The notes under the pieces are model-generated. The model made no database searches. It saw only the letters and a program-made list of their open reading frames with translations, and was not told the origin of the DNA. Source: Magnetospirillum molischianum DSM 120 (GTDB taxonomy: Bacteria > Pseudomonadota > Alphaproteobacteria > Rhodospirillales > Magnetospirillaceae). Taken from it: a stretch of 64,000 bases of DNA. The position numbers were made by a program, and so were the translations under genes. The stretch covers positions 606 to 64,605 of the forward strand of contig NZ_CAHP01000015.1 of NCBI RefSeq assembly GCF_000294655.1, read 5' to 3'. Positions 43,957 through 52,464 of this stretch are shown here, one piece after another. How positions within the stretch are numbered: the stretch's first letter is position 1; every line of letters starts with the position of its first letter.

Positions 43957-45708
43957 CTATTTGTATAGATCGCGAGCAACTGTTGTCATTTCGTCAGCGG
44001 TCTTGAACACGGTAGCGTTCATCGAATAGGCCTTCTGAGTCACGATCATCCGGGTAAATTCGTCGGCCAGATCGACGTTCGAGGCTTCGACTGCCGATGC
44101 TGCGATCTGATTGCCACCACCTTGCTTCGCAATTTCGGCAATGCTCAAGGTCCCGGCATTGGCAGTTCGCTGGAACACCGTTCCCGAGGCTGCATTAAGC
44201 TGATCGGCAGCAGTAAACGTCGCCACAGGCACCATGGCCAGAGTCCGGGTCCGTCCATTGCTGAAATGAGCGATCAACTCACCTTTCGTATTGAACGATG
44301 CAGAATCCATCACTCCGGATGTATAGCCGTCCTGGTCCAGGCTTTTGATGTCGATCTTTCCGGCCTTGGCTCCAACGTATTGGGTCATCTTCGAGGTGTC
44401 GATCGTGATGGTATTGCTTCCCGGCGACGTCGTCGCGTTCGAGCTTCCCGTCGTGTTCCATTTAATTGAGAAGTTAATTGAGCTCGGAGACTGAATTCCA
44501 CCAGCCCCATTAAAAGTGACAGGCACTGAATCGCCCGAACTATTTGGTCCGATCGCGGTTAGCGTGAAATCCTTCCCGGAATGAACCCGAACATTCCATT
44601 GCCCATTCGCCTGTTTTTCGAAGAAAACAGGCACTGTTCTTGAGTCGTAGTTGTTGTCAAACACGGTAAGCGCCAGGGGCGTCTCATTGACGGTTGGGGA
44701 CATTATCGCCTGCCCCCCACTCGGCGGGTTGCTACCCAGATAGATCGTCTTCGACGGCGCGGCAACGCCGCCAAACGAAATGCCCACAGATTGACTTGCT
44801 GGGACCGCAGTGACATTGCCACTCGAATCGGTGGTCAATGTCACGTTCGAAATCGTCGAGGGAGTAATGGTGGCATTGGCCGAAGCAGGCAGGGAATAAC
44901 TGAGAGACCACGTATTCCCGTTGCTCCTCTGCCAATTGACGGTCAGAGGAAGCGGATTACCTGAGAGGTCATTGACCCAAGCGTCTTGTGTGAACGTCTG
45001 ATTGGGGGGAGTCGTCGAGGCGTCCGCCGGAATGTTAACGACCGGCTGGATTGTGGTGGTGACGGCTCCGTTGATCTTCTGTCCGGGGGTTGTGTAGATC
45101 GGGACCAGAGTCTGCGGAGCTCCAGAAGATGCGGTCGTTCCAGCCGCTGGAATTTGAGAGACGGCGCTCGTGGACACGCCGGCGATACGCCCCTCAGAAT
45201 CGGCCATCCACCCCATCAAAAACTGCCCACCGGCCGTCTTGAAATAGGTCTTATCTGCGGTAGCGCTTGAACTCGTCGCAGTCGAATCACCATAAGTCGT
45301 AAACCCGCCTGCGCGAGTGTATTGAATATTTCTCTCGTCTGTTACGCTGAGGCCGGTCTGCGGTTTGCCATTGGCATCGGGCTGGGAAACGATAAAGAAC
45401 CCACGCCCATTGATGCCAAGATCTGTCCAATTGGAGGTCGGTGTCAGCAATCCCTGCTGGGTGATGGCATAACGATTGACCGCAGTAACACCAAATATGT
45501 CAGTGCCTGTCGTCGCCGTGGACTTGCCAGCGCTGTTATTCGTGTTGGTGGGAGAAGAATGAGATTCTGACAAGACGGTCTTGAACTGGGTGTCCAGCCG
45601 CTTGTAACCAGTTGTGTTCACATTGGCGATGTTCTGGGAGATGCTCCCCATCGCTCCATCCATCGCCTGCATCGCACCGCTGGCATTCGTTAAAGCACCC
45701 CATACCAT
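43957..45708 (-). CDS. flgE: Flagellar hook protein FlgE
   Basis: The 583-residue hook subunit has the conserved rod/hook N-terminus (GAMGSISQNIANVNTTGYKR), the early ITQQGLLTPT and DLGINGRGFFIV, then NIQYTRAGGFTTYG. A long Ser/Thr/Gly-rich variable centre follows, then the terminal flagellar motif (AASAVEASNVDLADEF, TQKAYSMNATVFKTADEM). The start at 45708 is set by GGAGG 5 nt upstream. An ATG at 45720 would place the site inside the gene. No other flagellar gene is adjacent. A sigma-54 promoter lies 50 nt upstream. Confidence 0.93.
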   Translation of the reverse strand: MVWGALTNASGAMQAMDGAMGSISQNIANVNTTGYKRLDTQFKTVLSESHSSPTNTNNSAGKSTATTGTDIFGVTAVNRYAITQQGLLTPTSNWTDLGINGRGFFIVSQPDANGKPQTGLSVTDERNIQYTRAGGFTTYGDSTATSSSATADKTYFKTAGGQFLMGWMADSEGRIAGVSTSAVSQIPAAGTTASSGAPQTLVPIYTTPGQKINGAVTTTIQPVVNIPADASTTPPNQTFTQDAWVNDLSGNPLPLTVNWQRSNGNTWSLSYSLPASANATITPSTISNVTLTTDSSGNVTAVPASQSVGISFGGVAAPSKTIYLGSNPPSGGQAIMSPTVNETPLALTVFDNNYDSRTVPVFFEKQANGQWNVRVHSGKDFTLTAIGPNSSGDSVPVTFNGAGGIQSPSSINFSIKWNTTGSSNATTSPGSNTITIDTSKMTQYVGAKAGKIDIKSLDQDGYTSGVMDSASFNTKGELIAHFSNGRTRTLAMVPVATFTAADQLNAASGTVFQRTANAGTLSIAEIAKQGGGNQIAASAVEASNVDLADEFTRMIVTQKAYSMNATVFKTADEMTTVARDLYK

Positions 45709-45757
45709 CGACGCCTCCATTCCCAGCGGAACACACTTTAAATTCCGTAGGGATGAA

Positions 45758-45773
45758 TGCAAGGGGCGGGCCA
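45758..45773 (-). promoter_or_regulatory. Sigma-54 promoter for flgE
   Basis: On the minus strand the 16-mer TGGCCCGCCCCTTGCA gives the -24 GG and -12 GC with exactly 10 nt between them (consensus TGGCAC-N5-TTGCA). It ends 49 nt before the flgE start. Hook genes are classically sigma-54-dependent, activated by FlrC/FlbD-type enhancer-binding proteins, so position and function agree. Confidence 0.75.
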
Positions 45774-45847
45774 CACCACATTGGACAGCAAAACCGCCTT
45801 ATACGGTCGCCGTGAAAAAATCAGGCGGGAAAAAATGATGCTCAGAC

Positions 45848-45902
45848 AAAAAAATTAGCCGGGAACCCGGCAGGAAATTCCCTCCCGGCAGTTCCTGCCG
45901 GG
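45848..45902 (-). terminator. Compound intrinsic terminator after the Sel1/trypsin gene
   Basis: Starting 9 nt beyond the protease stop, three copies of a CCCGGCA-type arm can pair in more than one way: CCCGGCAGGAA (45866-45876) with TTCCTGCCGGG (45892-45902), or two smaller hairpins (45858-45871 and 45884-45902). On the minus strand the last hairpin GCCGGGTTCCCGGC is followed by TAA and then seven Ts, a classical intrinsic terminator. It insulates the sigma-54 flgE promoter downstream. Confidence 0.75.
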
Positions 45903-45910
45903 AATAAGGA

Positions 45911-47569
45911 TCAATCGATCCGGCACTGGATGAAGACGGTAACCCGCTTGATCCGTTCGCCAACATCAGCAGCAGAGCCAACCGGACCGGCAGCGGCCGT
46001 TTCATAACGAATGGAATTGCTATCCAGGAAGCGGCGGGCAATATCGGCCTTGATCGCGAAATTGATATTCTGCGGCAGATCGCCGGTTTGCCCGGCGATT
46101 TTCATCGCGTTCAGCTTCGAGGAAACTACCCCGACGATAGTACCACTCATGTCGACCAATGGACCGCCGGAATTGCCTTTTTGTACCGGAGCCGTGATCT
46201 GGTAATGGCGGGCATCACCGCGCAATCCCGCCATGGCGCTGATCACCCCCGCCGTGATGTTGGCTTCACGCGACAACAAAGACGAAAGCGGAAATCCGAT
46301 CACCACCACTTCGTCCCCCGAACGCAGAGGGCGGTCGGCACGAAAGCGCCCAACGTCGTCTCCGCGCAACGATGTCTTCAGCGCCGCAAGATCGTCAGTG
46401 GTGTTCTTGGCCTGAAGGGTGGCTGGAATCGCCTGACCATCTGCGGCCGTAACGCTGATCGAGCGACAGGATTCGACAACATGCGCATTGGTCAGCACCG
46501 TACCATCGCGTCCAATCACAAAGCCGGTCCCGGTCGCCATACGGCCGCGACCACGCCCATCGACGGAAACGGGAGGACTAACCTTCTCCGGCGAAGCCTG
46601 ATCAGCAGGCGGGGGCGCCGCCGCCGACACTCCCCCCGGTCCGTTCTGACCGGGTTTCCAGTTCGCCAGACGTGCGCGGGTCTGGGCCAAATCTTGCGGT
46701 GACAGACGAGCACCAACCCCATCGCGATCGCGGAGGTAGGCGGTCTTAAGGTTCGCGGGAGCGCGATCCCCCCCAACGGATAGCCAGAAATAAGCCTCGG
46801 GCAGATTCACAGCCAATCCGTTGCCGACCGCCAGCATCGCACCAAGGTTATGGGCTGCCTGGGGATGCCCCCGTTCGGCGGCACGGCGGAACCAGATAGC
46901 GGCCTCGGACGGATTCTTAGCCACCCCCTCCCCGGTCAACAACGCGACCCCCAAAATGAACTGCGCCACGGGGCGGCCTGCTTCGGCGGCAGCGCGAGCG
47001 TCAACCACGGCCCGAGCCCGATCGATCGGCATGGAACGACCGTTCCATCGCAGTTCCGCCATTTTCTCCAAACTGGGGGGATAAGCTTTTTCGGCGGCAC
47101 TGCGGAAATAACCTACACCCCGAGCTTCGTCGCGGGGAACCTCGACGCCCTCGTAATAAAGCTCACCCAAAGCGTTAAGACTTTCGGGAACGCCGCGATC
47201 GGCGGCACGCCCCAGCCAGTCCAAAGCCTTGGCGACGTCCTTGGGAACCCCCCGACCCAACAGGTACGCGGTCCCCAACCAATGTTGCCCCAACGGATTG
47301 CCCGAAGCGGCGGCGGCAGTCAGCAACCGCAAGGCCTCGGCATCGTCACGGGGAACACCGCCCAGACCGAGAAACAGAATCTGCCCCAGCCTGGCCATGG
47401 CAGAGGCATTTCCCTCTGCGGCCAGGGGACGATACTCGGCGGCGGCGGCGGCAAAGTCGCGACGTTGCCAAGCCGCCTGCCCCTCTTCCCATCCGGCGAA
47501 CACTGCCCCGGCGGGCAACAATCCGGCCAAAATGGCAAGAATGGTCCGGGCATATCTCGGTGCAACCAT
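45911..47569 (-). CDS. Secreted Sel1-repeat protein fused to a trypsin-like serine protease domain
   Basis: The 552 residues comprise a signal peptide (about 1-25), six or seven Sel1-like TPR repeats (about 35-270; GNPLGQHWLGTAYLLGRGVP and similar), a proline-rich linker (about 310-345) and an S1C/DegP-like protease domain. The triad is visible: His363 in LTNAHVVESC, Asp in TTDDLAALKT and Ser467 in KGNSGGPLVD. No PDZ follows. It should act in the periplasm; the Sel1 part probably recruits partners. It starts one nucleotide before the neighbouring MCP-like gene's stop. Confidence 0.87.
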   Translation of the reverse strand: MVAPRYARTILAILAGLLPAGAVFAGWEEGQAAWQRRDFAAAAAEYRPLAAEGNASAMARLGQILFLGLGGVPRDDAEALRLLTAAAASGNPLGQHWLGTAYLLGRGVPKDVAKALDWLGRAADRGVPESLNALGELYYEGVEVPRDEARGVGYFRSAAEKAYPPSLEKMAELRWNGRSMPIDRARAVVDARAAAEAGRPVAQFILGVALLTGEGVAKNPSEAAIWFRRAAERGHPQAAHNLGAMLAVGNGLAVNLPEAYFWLSVGGDRAPANLKTAYLRDRDGVGARLSPQDLAQTRARLANWKPGQNGPGGVSAAAPPPADQASPEKVSPPVSVDGRGRGRMATGTGFVIGRDGTVLTNAHVVESCRSISVTAADGQAIPATLQAKNTTDDLAALKTSLRGDDVGRFRADRPLRSGDEVVVIGFPLSSLLSREANITAGVISAMAGLRGDARHYQITAPVQKGNSGGPLVDMSGTIVGVVSSKLNAMKIAGQTGDLPQNINFAIKADIARRFLDSNSIRYETAAAGPVGSAADVGERIKRVTVFIQCRID

Positions 47570-47866
47570 CTATCGCTGCGACTCGGCTCGCATATTGTGG
47601 GCAAGACGGCTCAGTTCCTCGACCGCAGCCCCCATTTCCGCCTCAAGCGTCTGAGTGATGCCGTCGATGCTCTCCGAAACGTGTTTCACCTCTCCGGCAA
47701 CGACGGCGAAGCCCTTTCCGGCTTCACCGGCACGGGCGGCTTCGATCAGGGCGTTCAGCGCCAGGATCCGAGTGGTGCCGGTGACCTTTTTGATCTCTTC
47801 GACCTTACGCGACACCACATCGGCAAGAGCGGCAGTGAGTTCAATAATACGATCCTGGTCGGACAT
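47570..47866 (-). CDS. Small protein consisting of a chemoreceptor signalling-tip segment
   Basis: A 98-residue protein that is essentially only the cytoplasmic hairpin tip of a methyl-accepting chemotaxis protein: [20 protein letters not shown] and [13 protein letters not shown] match the CheA/CheW-binding tip (usual [15 protein letters not shown]...FAVVAxEVR). No membrane segment, ligand domain or full-length coiled coil is present. Frame and start ([14 protein letters not shown]) are intact, so it may be a functional soluble mini-receptor or a relic. It abuts the protease gene without a gap. Confidence 0.75.
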   Translation of the reverse strand: MSDQDRIIELTAALADVVSRKVEEIKKVTGTTRILALNALIEAARAGEAGKGFAVVAGEVKHVSESIDGITQTLEAEMGAAVEELSRLAHNMRAESQR

Positions 47867-47956
47867 GATGGTCTCCGCACGGAGGGTTTCATTGCAGTGT
47901 ACGGTCGGCAAGGCTGGTGGGCAATTCGGTATTCGCTGGGCGGTGCCGGTTTCACT

Positions 47957-48749
47957 TCATCGACTTGTTTTACGTCGCTCGATATCGATCCAGACCGGGG
48001 TGTGATCGCTGGCCCAATCACCTCCTCGCGGGCCGCGATCGATGCCTGCGGCGCAAAGCCGGTCGGCCGCGCTCGGAGACAGCAAAAGATGATCGATCCG
48101 CAACCCATGATCACGGTTCCACGCCCCCCCTTTGTAATCCCACCAACTGTAATGGCCCGCCTCGGGGTGCAAGGCTCGGAAAGAATCAAGATAACCAAGA
48201 AAAATCAACTCACGAAAGGCCCTGCGCGTTTCGAGACGACACAGAGCGTCGGCGCGCCACGCGGCCGGATCGCAGACATCTACATCAGCGGGACAGACAT
48301 TATAATCCCCCCCCCAGCACGACAGGCAGATCCCCTGTCAGGACATCGCGGGCGCGGGCGGTCAGACGTCGCATCCAGTCCAGCTTGTACACGTATTTCC
48401 CCCCCGGAACGGGGTTGCCGTTGGGCAGGTATAGCGACACCACCCGAATTCCGTCGATGATAGCCTCAAGATAGCGGGCCTGAGGATCACTCTCATCGCC
48501 GGGCAATCCCCGGACCACAGATTCTGCTGGCTGGCGCGACAGAATGGCGACGCCATTGAACGTCTTCTGTCCATGGAATACGACATGAAAGCCCGCAGCC
48601 TCGATTTCCGCTCGGGGAAAATCAACGTCTTGGCATTTCGTCTCCTGGAGAAGAAGGATATCTGGATTAGAGCTACTCAACCATTCGAGCAAAGCCGGAA
48701 GACGCACTCGGATCGAGTTTACATTCCATGTCGCGATTCTGATACTCAC
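47957..48749 (-). pseudogene. xth: Exodeoxyribonuclease III gene with a +1 frameshift in a 9-G run
   Basis: The first 149 codons from the GTG at 48749 encode a normal ExoIII N-terminus (SIRIATWNVNSIRVRLPALL, the Mg-binding LLLQETKCQD, LYLPNGN), ending in VVLGGGL then TAA at 48300. Shifting by one base at the run of nine G (48307-48315) continues with DYNVCPADVDVCDP, then FLGYLDSFR and the catalytic DWASDHTPVWIDI end at 47957. Eight G would restore VVLGGDYNV. This is a real mutation, a phase-variable tract or an assembly error. Intact, it would be about 263 residues and repair abasic sites. Confidence 0.88.
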
Positions 48750-48989
48750 GCAGCCACCCCTGTTCTGTAATAATTTTTTGATAAACTCGTTGTGTTCGCC
48801 ATCATTCAAGGCGATATTCGCCACAATTAGAATCAGTTCGCCACATTTCGGCCGCTAGACGCCTGACGAAAAGGACCCGAGGGTGTGGTTTAGGCACAGC
48901 GACTATAACCGCATGATCCCAGCGACAGCCCTTTGGGGTCCGCCTGGAGAGATGGACAGTACCGCATTTCAATTCAACGGCTTGTCGGC

Positions 48990-51191
48990 ATGAATCGCGT
49001 TTTCTTCCCCAGTGCTGCCGCAGTTGCGATCTGTGTCCTCGCCACCATTGCGGCACCAGCCATTGCCGAAACACCCACCCCCCCATCACACCCGATCCAT
49101 CTTCAACTGAAATGGCGGCACCAATTCCAGTTCGCAGGCTACTACGCCGCGATTGAGAAGGGGTATTTTGCCGCTGAAGGTCTTACGGTCGATCTGATCG
49201 AAGGCGGGGCGGGAACAAATGGTGCCTTGGACGTCTCGACGGGCAAGGCCGATTTTGCGATTAGCTCCCCCAGTGTGCTGCTCGAACGCAACCGCGGCCT
49301 GCCGGTGGTAGCGGTGGCGGCAGTGTTTCAACACTCACCCCTGGTATTGTTGGTTCGACGCAACAGCGGCTTCGACACTCCCCAATCGCTGGGCGGTCGG
49401 CGGGTAATGCTGGGCGGACGCGACGGAACCGACGATTCCGAAATCCTGGCGATGTTCGCAGCCGAAGGGATGACCAAGCAACCGGTTGTTCTTCTGCCGC
49501 ATAGCGGTAATTTCTCCGACCTGATGGAAGGTCGTGTCGATGCGATGTCGTCTTACAGCACCGACATCCAAGAAACTCAGAAAGCAGGAGAGTTGCTTCG
49601 TCCTCGCCAATACGGCATCGATTTTTATGGCGACATCCTTATTACCAGCCTCTCCCTTGCTACCAATCAGCCTAACATGGTCAGGGCCTTTAAACGTGCG
49701 AGCCTGCGGGGATGGCAATACGCCCTGGCGCACCCAGAAGAACTTACCGACTTGATCCGTGCCCGCTACGCTCCGGAAGAAAGCCGCGAACATCTCTTGG
49801 GCGAAGCGGCGGCGATGCGTGAATTGATCCTGCCCGAATTAGTTGAAATCGGGCATATGAACCGAGGACGATGGACCCATATCGGCGAAACCTACGCGAT
49901 GCTTGGCCTCCTTAGGCCTGACTGGACCCTGGACCGGTTTTTGTTCTCTGATATCGAAGAGGAGCTACACAACAGCTCCAACACTTGGATCATGGTTGGG
50001 AGCATCGCCGGATTTGCCCTTTTCCTGATTGCCATCCTATTGGCAGGCTTCGTCGCCCGGTTACGCATCCTGGTACACCGCCGAAACCGAGAGCTTGCCG
50101 CCAGCGAAGAGCAGTTCCGCGCCATCTTCGACAGCGTTAACGATGCGATCTTTCTTCAGGCTCCCGAAGATGGCGCGATCCTGGCCGTCAATCAGCGGAT
50201 GTGTGAGCTGTTCGGCTACCGGCAGGAAGAATTGTTGGATCTTTCCATCGGCGATCTTGGCCTGGATGGTAAGAGCGGTGGCCGCACCGATATCGGGCAT
50301 TGGCTTGCCAAGGCCCGCAGCGACCGCCCACACCTGTTCGAGTGGCGGGTGCGGGCCAAAGATGGTCACGGTTTCTGGGTAGAGATCAGCCTACGTCAGG
50401 CTCGGATCGGCGGAGAAGATCTCCTTTTAGTAGTAGCAAGAGATATTTCAGCCCGCAAGGAGGTGGAAGAGAAACTGCGCCGGACGATTGAGGATCTGGT
50501 CAGTTCCAATAGCGATCTCGAACGCTTTGCCTATGTCTCTTCCCACGACTTGCAAACCCCGCTCCGGAATGTCGTCAGCTATGCCCAACTTTTGGACCGA
50601 CGCTATCGCGGCAAGCTTGACGCCGACGCCGATGAATTCATCGGCTTTATTGTAGACAACACCCGCCACATGTCTGAACTGATCAACGACCTGCTTGATT
50701 ATACCCGTGTCGGGCGGCCGTCTCTGCCGCTGGTTCCGGTTGATGCCCGCCGCCCCGTCGAACAAGCTGTCGCACTGCTGCGCCCTGAGATCGAAGCGTG
50801 CGGGGCAAAAATCATGGTCAAGGAGATGCCTCGGGTGATGGCAGACGAAGCGCAGATGGTCAGCCTGATGCAAAACCTGATCGGTAATGCCCTAAAATAC
50901 CGCCATCCAGACCGGAAACCAGAAATCAAAATCGAAGCCGTACCCCATCTTGGGGCGATGTGGTGCTTTGCCGTTCAAGACAATGGCGTCGGCATCGAAA
51001 AACAATACTTTGCCAAGATCTTCGAAATTTTCCAGCGCCTCTATCCTGATCATAAATCGTCTGGAACAGGTATCGGTCTGGCGCTGTGTCAGCGGATTAT
51101 TCACCGCTTCGGCGGCGACATTTGGGTGGAATCAATACCGGGGGTGGGGACGACGTTCTTGTTCACCCTACCGGCCGCGCCGGAATTATAG
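48990..51191 (+). CDS. Sensor histidine kinase with NMT1/THI5-like periplasmic binding domain, PAS, HisKA and HATPase
   Basis: From the ATG at 48990 (733 residues): signal peptide (AAAVAICVLATIAAPAIA); NMT1/SsuA-like binding domain (about 35-310; LKWRHQFQFAGYYAAIEKGY); a membrane span (about 335-355); PAS (about 375-490); HisKA with His519 (AYVSSHDLQTPLRNVVSY); HATPase_c (QNLIGNALKYRH, VQDNGVGIE, GTGIGLALCQRI). The binding domain resembles thiamine-pyrimidine, sulfonate or nitrate binders. Its kinase half is close to that of the 34495-36558 sensor, indicating paralogy. No receiver is fused. The start lacks a clear ribosome site. Confidence 0.88.
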   Translation: MNRVFFPSAAAVAICVLATIAAPAIAETPTPPSHPIHLQLKWRHQFQFAGYYAAIEKGYFAAEGLTVDLIEGGAGTNGALDVSTGKADFAISSPSVLLERNRGLPVVAVAAVFQHSPLVLLVRRNSGFDTPQSLGGRRVMLGGRDGTDDSEILAMFAAEGMTKQPVVLLPHSGNFSDLMEGRVDAMSSYSTDIQETQKAGELLRPRQYGIDFYGDILITSLSLATNQPNMVRAFKRASLRGWQYALAHPEELTDLIRARYAPEESREHLLGEAAAMRELILPELVEIGHMNRGRWTHIGETYAMLGLLRPDWTLDRFLFSDIEEELHNSSNTWIMVGSIAGFALFLIAILLAGFVARLRILVHRRNRELAASEEQFRAIFDSVNDAIFLQAPEDGAILAVNQRMCELFGYRQEELLDLSIGDLGLDGKSGGRTDIGHWLAKARSDRPHLFEWRVRAKDGHGFWVEISLRQARIGGEDLLLVVARDISARKEVEEKLRRTIEDLVSSNSDLERFAYVSSHDLQTPLRNVVSYAQLLDRRYRGKLDADADEFIGFIVDNTRHMSELINDLLDYTRVGRPSLPLVPVDARRPVEQAVALLRPEIEACGAKIMVKEMPRVMADEAQMVSLMQNLIGNALKYRHPDRKPEIKIEAVPHLGAMWCFAVQDNGVGIEKQYFAKIFEIFQRLYPDHKSSGTGIGLALCQRIIHRFGGDIWVESIPGVGTTFLFTLPAAPEL

Positions 51192-51193
51192 GA

Positions 51194-51607
51194 TCAGCTT
51201 TTCGAGGAACCACCGCCATGGTGGGGGGGAGAAAAGAGATCGAGAGCCTTGCACAACAACTCGCCAATCGGACGAGGGCGCGGCGGCGATAATCTGTCGG
51301 CTAGATAATCTGCCACCGCCTTAACCGGATCTGTCTCTGCGGTCAGCCGGACGTCAACGCCACGACGAACCATCTTAGTGACGAATCCTTCACCCGACGA
51401 ATTGGCGATCAAAACATCGATACCGTCAAGCGGATGCGGACGCCCATCCTCGTGATGATGGAACACCATCGTGCTCTCAAGAACAATTCGCTGCGGCAGA
51501 GCGGAAACAGCGCCCCCCGCGCACTCCCAGACCAGCCAGAAGCGCGCCCGTCCGGCATGGCCAGAAATCCGGGAAAAACGGGAATCGACGGCGACTGCGA
51601 TCTTCAT
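51194..51607 (-). CDS. NifX/NifB-type iron-molybdenum cofactor-binding domain protein
   Basis: A 137-residue protein with the dinitrogenase iron-molybdenum cofactor fold: MKIAVAVDSRFSRISGHAGRA at the start, WLVWEC, then GIDVLIANSSGEGFVTKMVRRGV. An added His/Pro/Gly-rich C-terminus (SPPHHGGGSSKS) and HHHE in the middle could bind metal. Members include NifX, NifY and VnfX but also non-nitrogenase proteins of unknown role. No nif gene is in the window. It converges on the sensor kinase with a 2-nt gap. Confidence 0.75.
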   Translation of the reverse strand: MKIAVAVDSRFSRISGHAGRARFWLVWECAGGAVSALPQRIVLESTMVFHHHEDGRPHPLDGIDVLIANSSGEGFVTKMVRRGVDVRLTAETDPVKAVADYLADRLSPPRPRPIGELLCKALDLFSPPHHGGGSSKS

Positions 51608-51740
51608 TGTGTTACCTTACGGGATTGCCAAGCCAGTGTGAAGCTCGTCATAGACGGCAGGATTGCTTTCCGGGAAAACGGCCAACGAACAAACAATTTT
51701 CACCAAATGCGCTATACTTTTAGCTTCAAGCTTCGACTCT

Positions 51741-51769
51741 CATAAGCGTCTCAAGACGCGCCACTTATG
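51741..51769. promoter_or_regulatory. Inverted repeat upstream of the NarL-type regulator
   Basis: CATAAG (51741-51746) pairs with CTTATG (51764-51769), and an inner GCGTC/GACGC (51746-51750, 51755-51759) can form a small hairpin. It lies about 55 nt upstream of the regulator start in a 215-nt divergent intergenic region. It may be an operator or leader hairpin. Confidence 0.3.
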
Positions 51770-51822
51770 GGGGTGGAGCTCATGCGGTTAACAATCTTGA
51801 ACCCGAACTGAGGAGTTTGTCC

Positions 51823-52452
51823 GTGACAGTTCGCATTGTCATCGCCGAGGATCAGCAACTGGTTCGTCAGGGTCTGGTCGCGTTGCTTGCCTCCGATGAC
51901 GTCGCCATTATCGGTGAGGCGCAGAACGGTAGGATCGCCATTGAGATGGCGCGAAGCTTGGCTCCCGACGTCATGCTGATGGATCTTTCCATGCCTGAAA
52001 TGGATGGAGTTGAGGCAACACGACAAATCAAGCGGTTTGCCCCTCGGGTCAAGATTTTGGTTCTCAGCGCCGCCAATTGTGAGAAGAGAGTGGCCGAGGC
52101 GTTAGCGGCCGGAGCCGACGGATACGCCCTAAAAAAAATGAGCCACGGCGAATTGATCGAAGCGATCGGTGCCGTCTCAACTGGCCGCCCCTATCTTGGC
52201 CCCGGTCTTTCGGAAGAGTTAGTCCGTGAGCATCTGGCTGGAACCGAACAGGGTGGGGTCAACCTGACGGGACGCGAACGCGAAGTGCTGCGCCTGATCG
52301 CGCTGGGACTAAAAAACCGCGAGATCGCAAACGATCTCGGTATTGCGGTCAAAACGGTCGAAACGCACCGCACTAAGATCATGCAGAAGCTTGATCTGCA
52401 CAATTCTGCGGAGCTGGCCGCTTACGCCCTCCGACGTGGGATGATCGAGTAA
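51823..52452 (+). CDS. LuxR/NarL-family response regulator
   Basis: A 209-residue two-domain regulator. The receiver (1-120) has the acidic pair in VIAEDQQLVRQG, phospho-acceptor Asp54 in LMDLSMPEMDGV, and Lys in GYALKKMSHGELI. The GerE-type HTH (about 145-205) contains LTGREREVLRLIALGLKNRE and VKTVETHRTKIMQKL. The GTG at 51823 lies 7 nt after AGGAG. A TTG at 51817 would sit on top of that site. It may partner the sensor kinase encoded 0.6 kb away, across the NifX-like gene; this is inference. Confidence 0.9.
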   Translation: MTVRIVIAEDQQLVRQGLVALLASDDVAIIGEAQNGRIAIEMARSLAPDVMLMDLSMPEMDGVEATRQIKRFAPRVKILVLSAANCEKRVAEALAAGADGYALKKMSHGELIEAIGAVSTGRPYLGPGLSEELVREHLAGTEQGGVNLTGREREVLRLIALGLKNREIANDLGIAVKTVETHRTKIMQKLDLHNSAELAAYALRRGMIE

Positions 52453-52464
52453 AAAAACCGTTCT

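Noticed and set aside
46850-48460. 536-codon plus-strand frame opposite the Sel1/protease gene
   Set aside because: It crosses three minus-strand genes, including xth, and has low-complexity Gly/Arg composition; a shadow of codon bias.
48750-48989. Possible thiamine-pyrophosphate riboswitch before the NMT1-type kinase
   Set aside because: The conserved CUGAGA and ACCUGAUC elements are not present in the leader.
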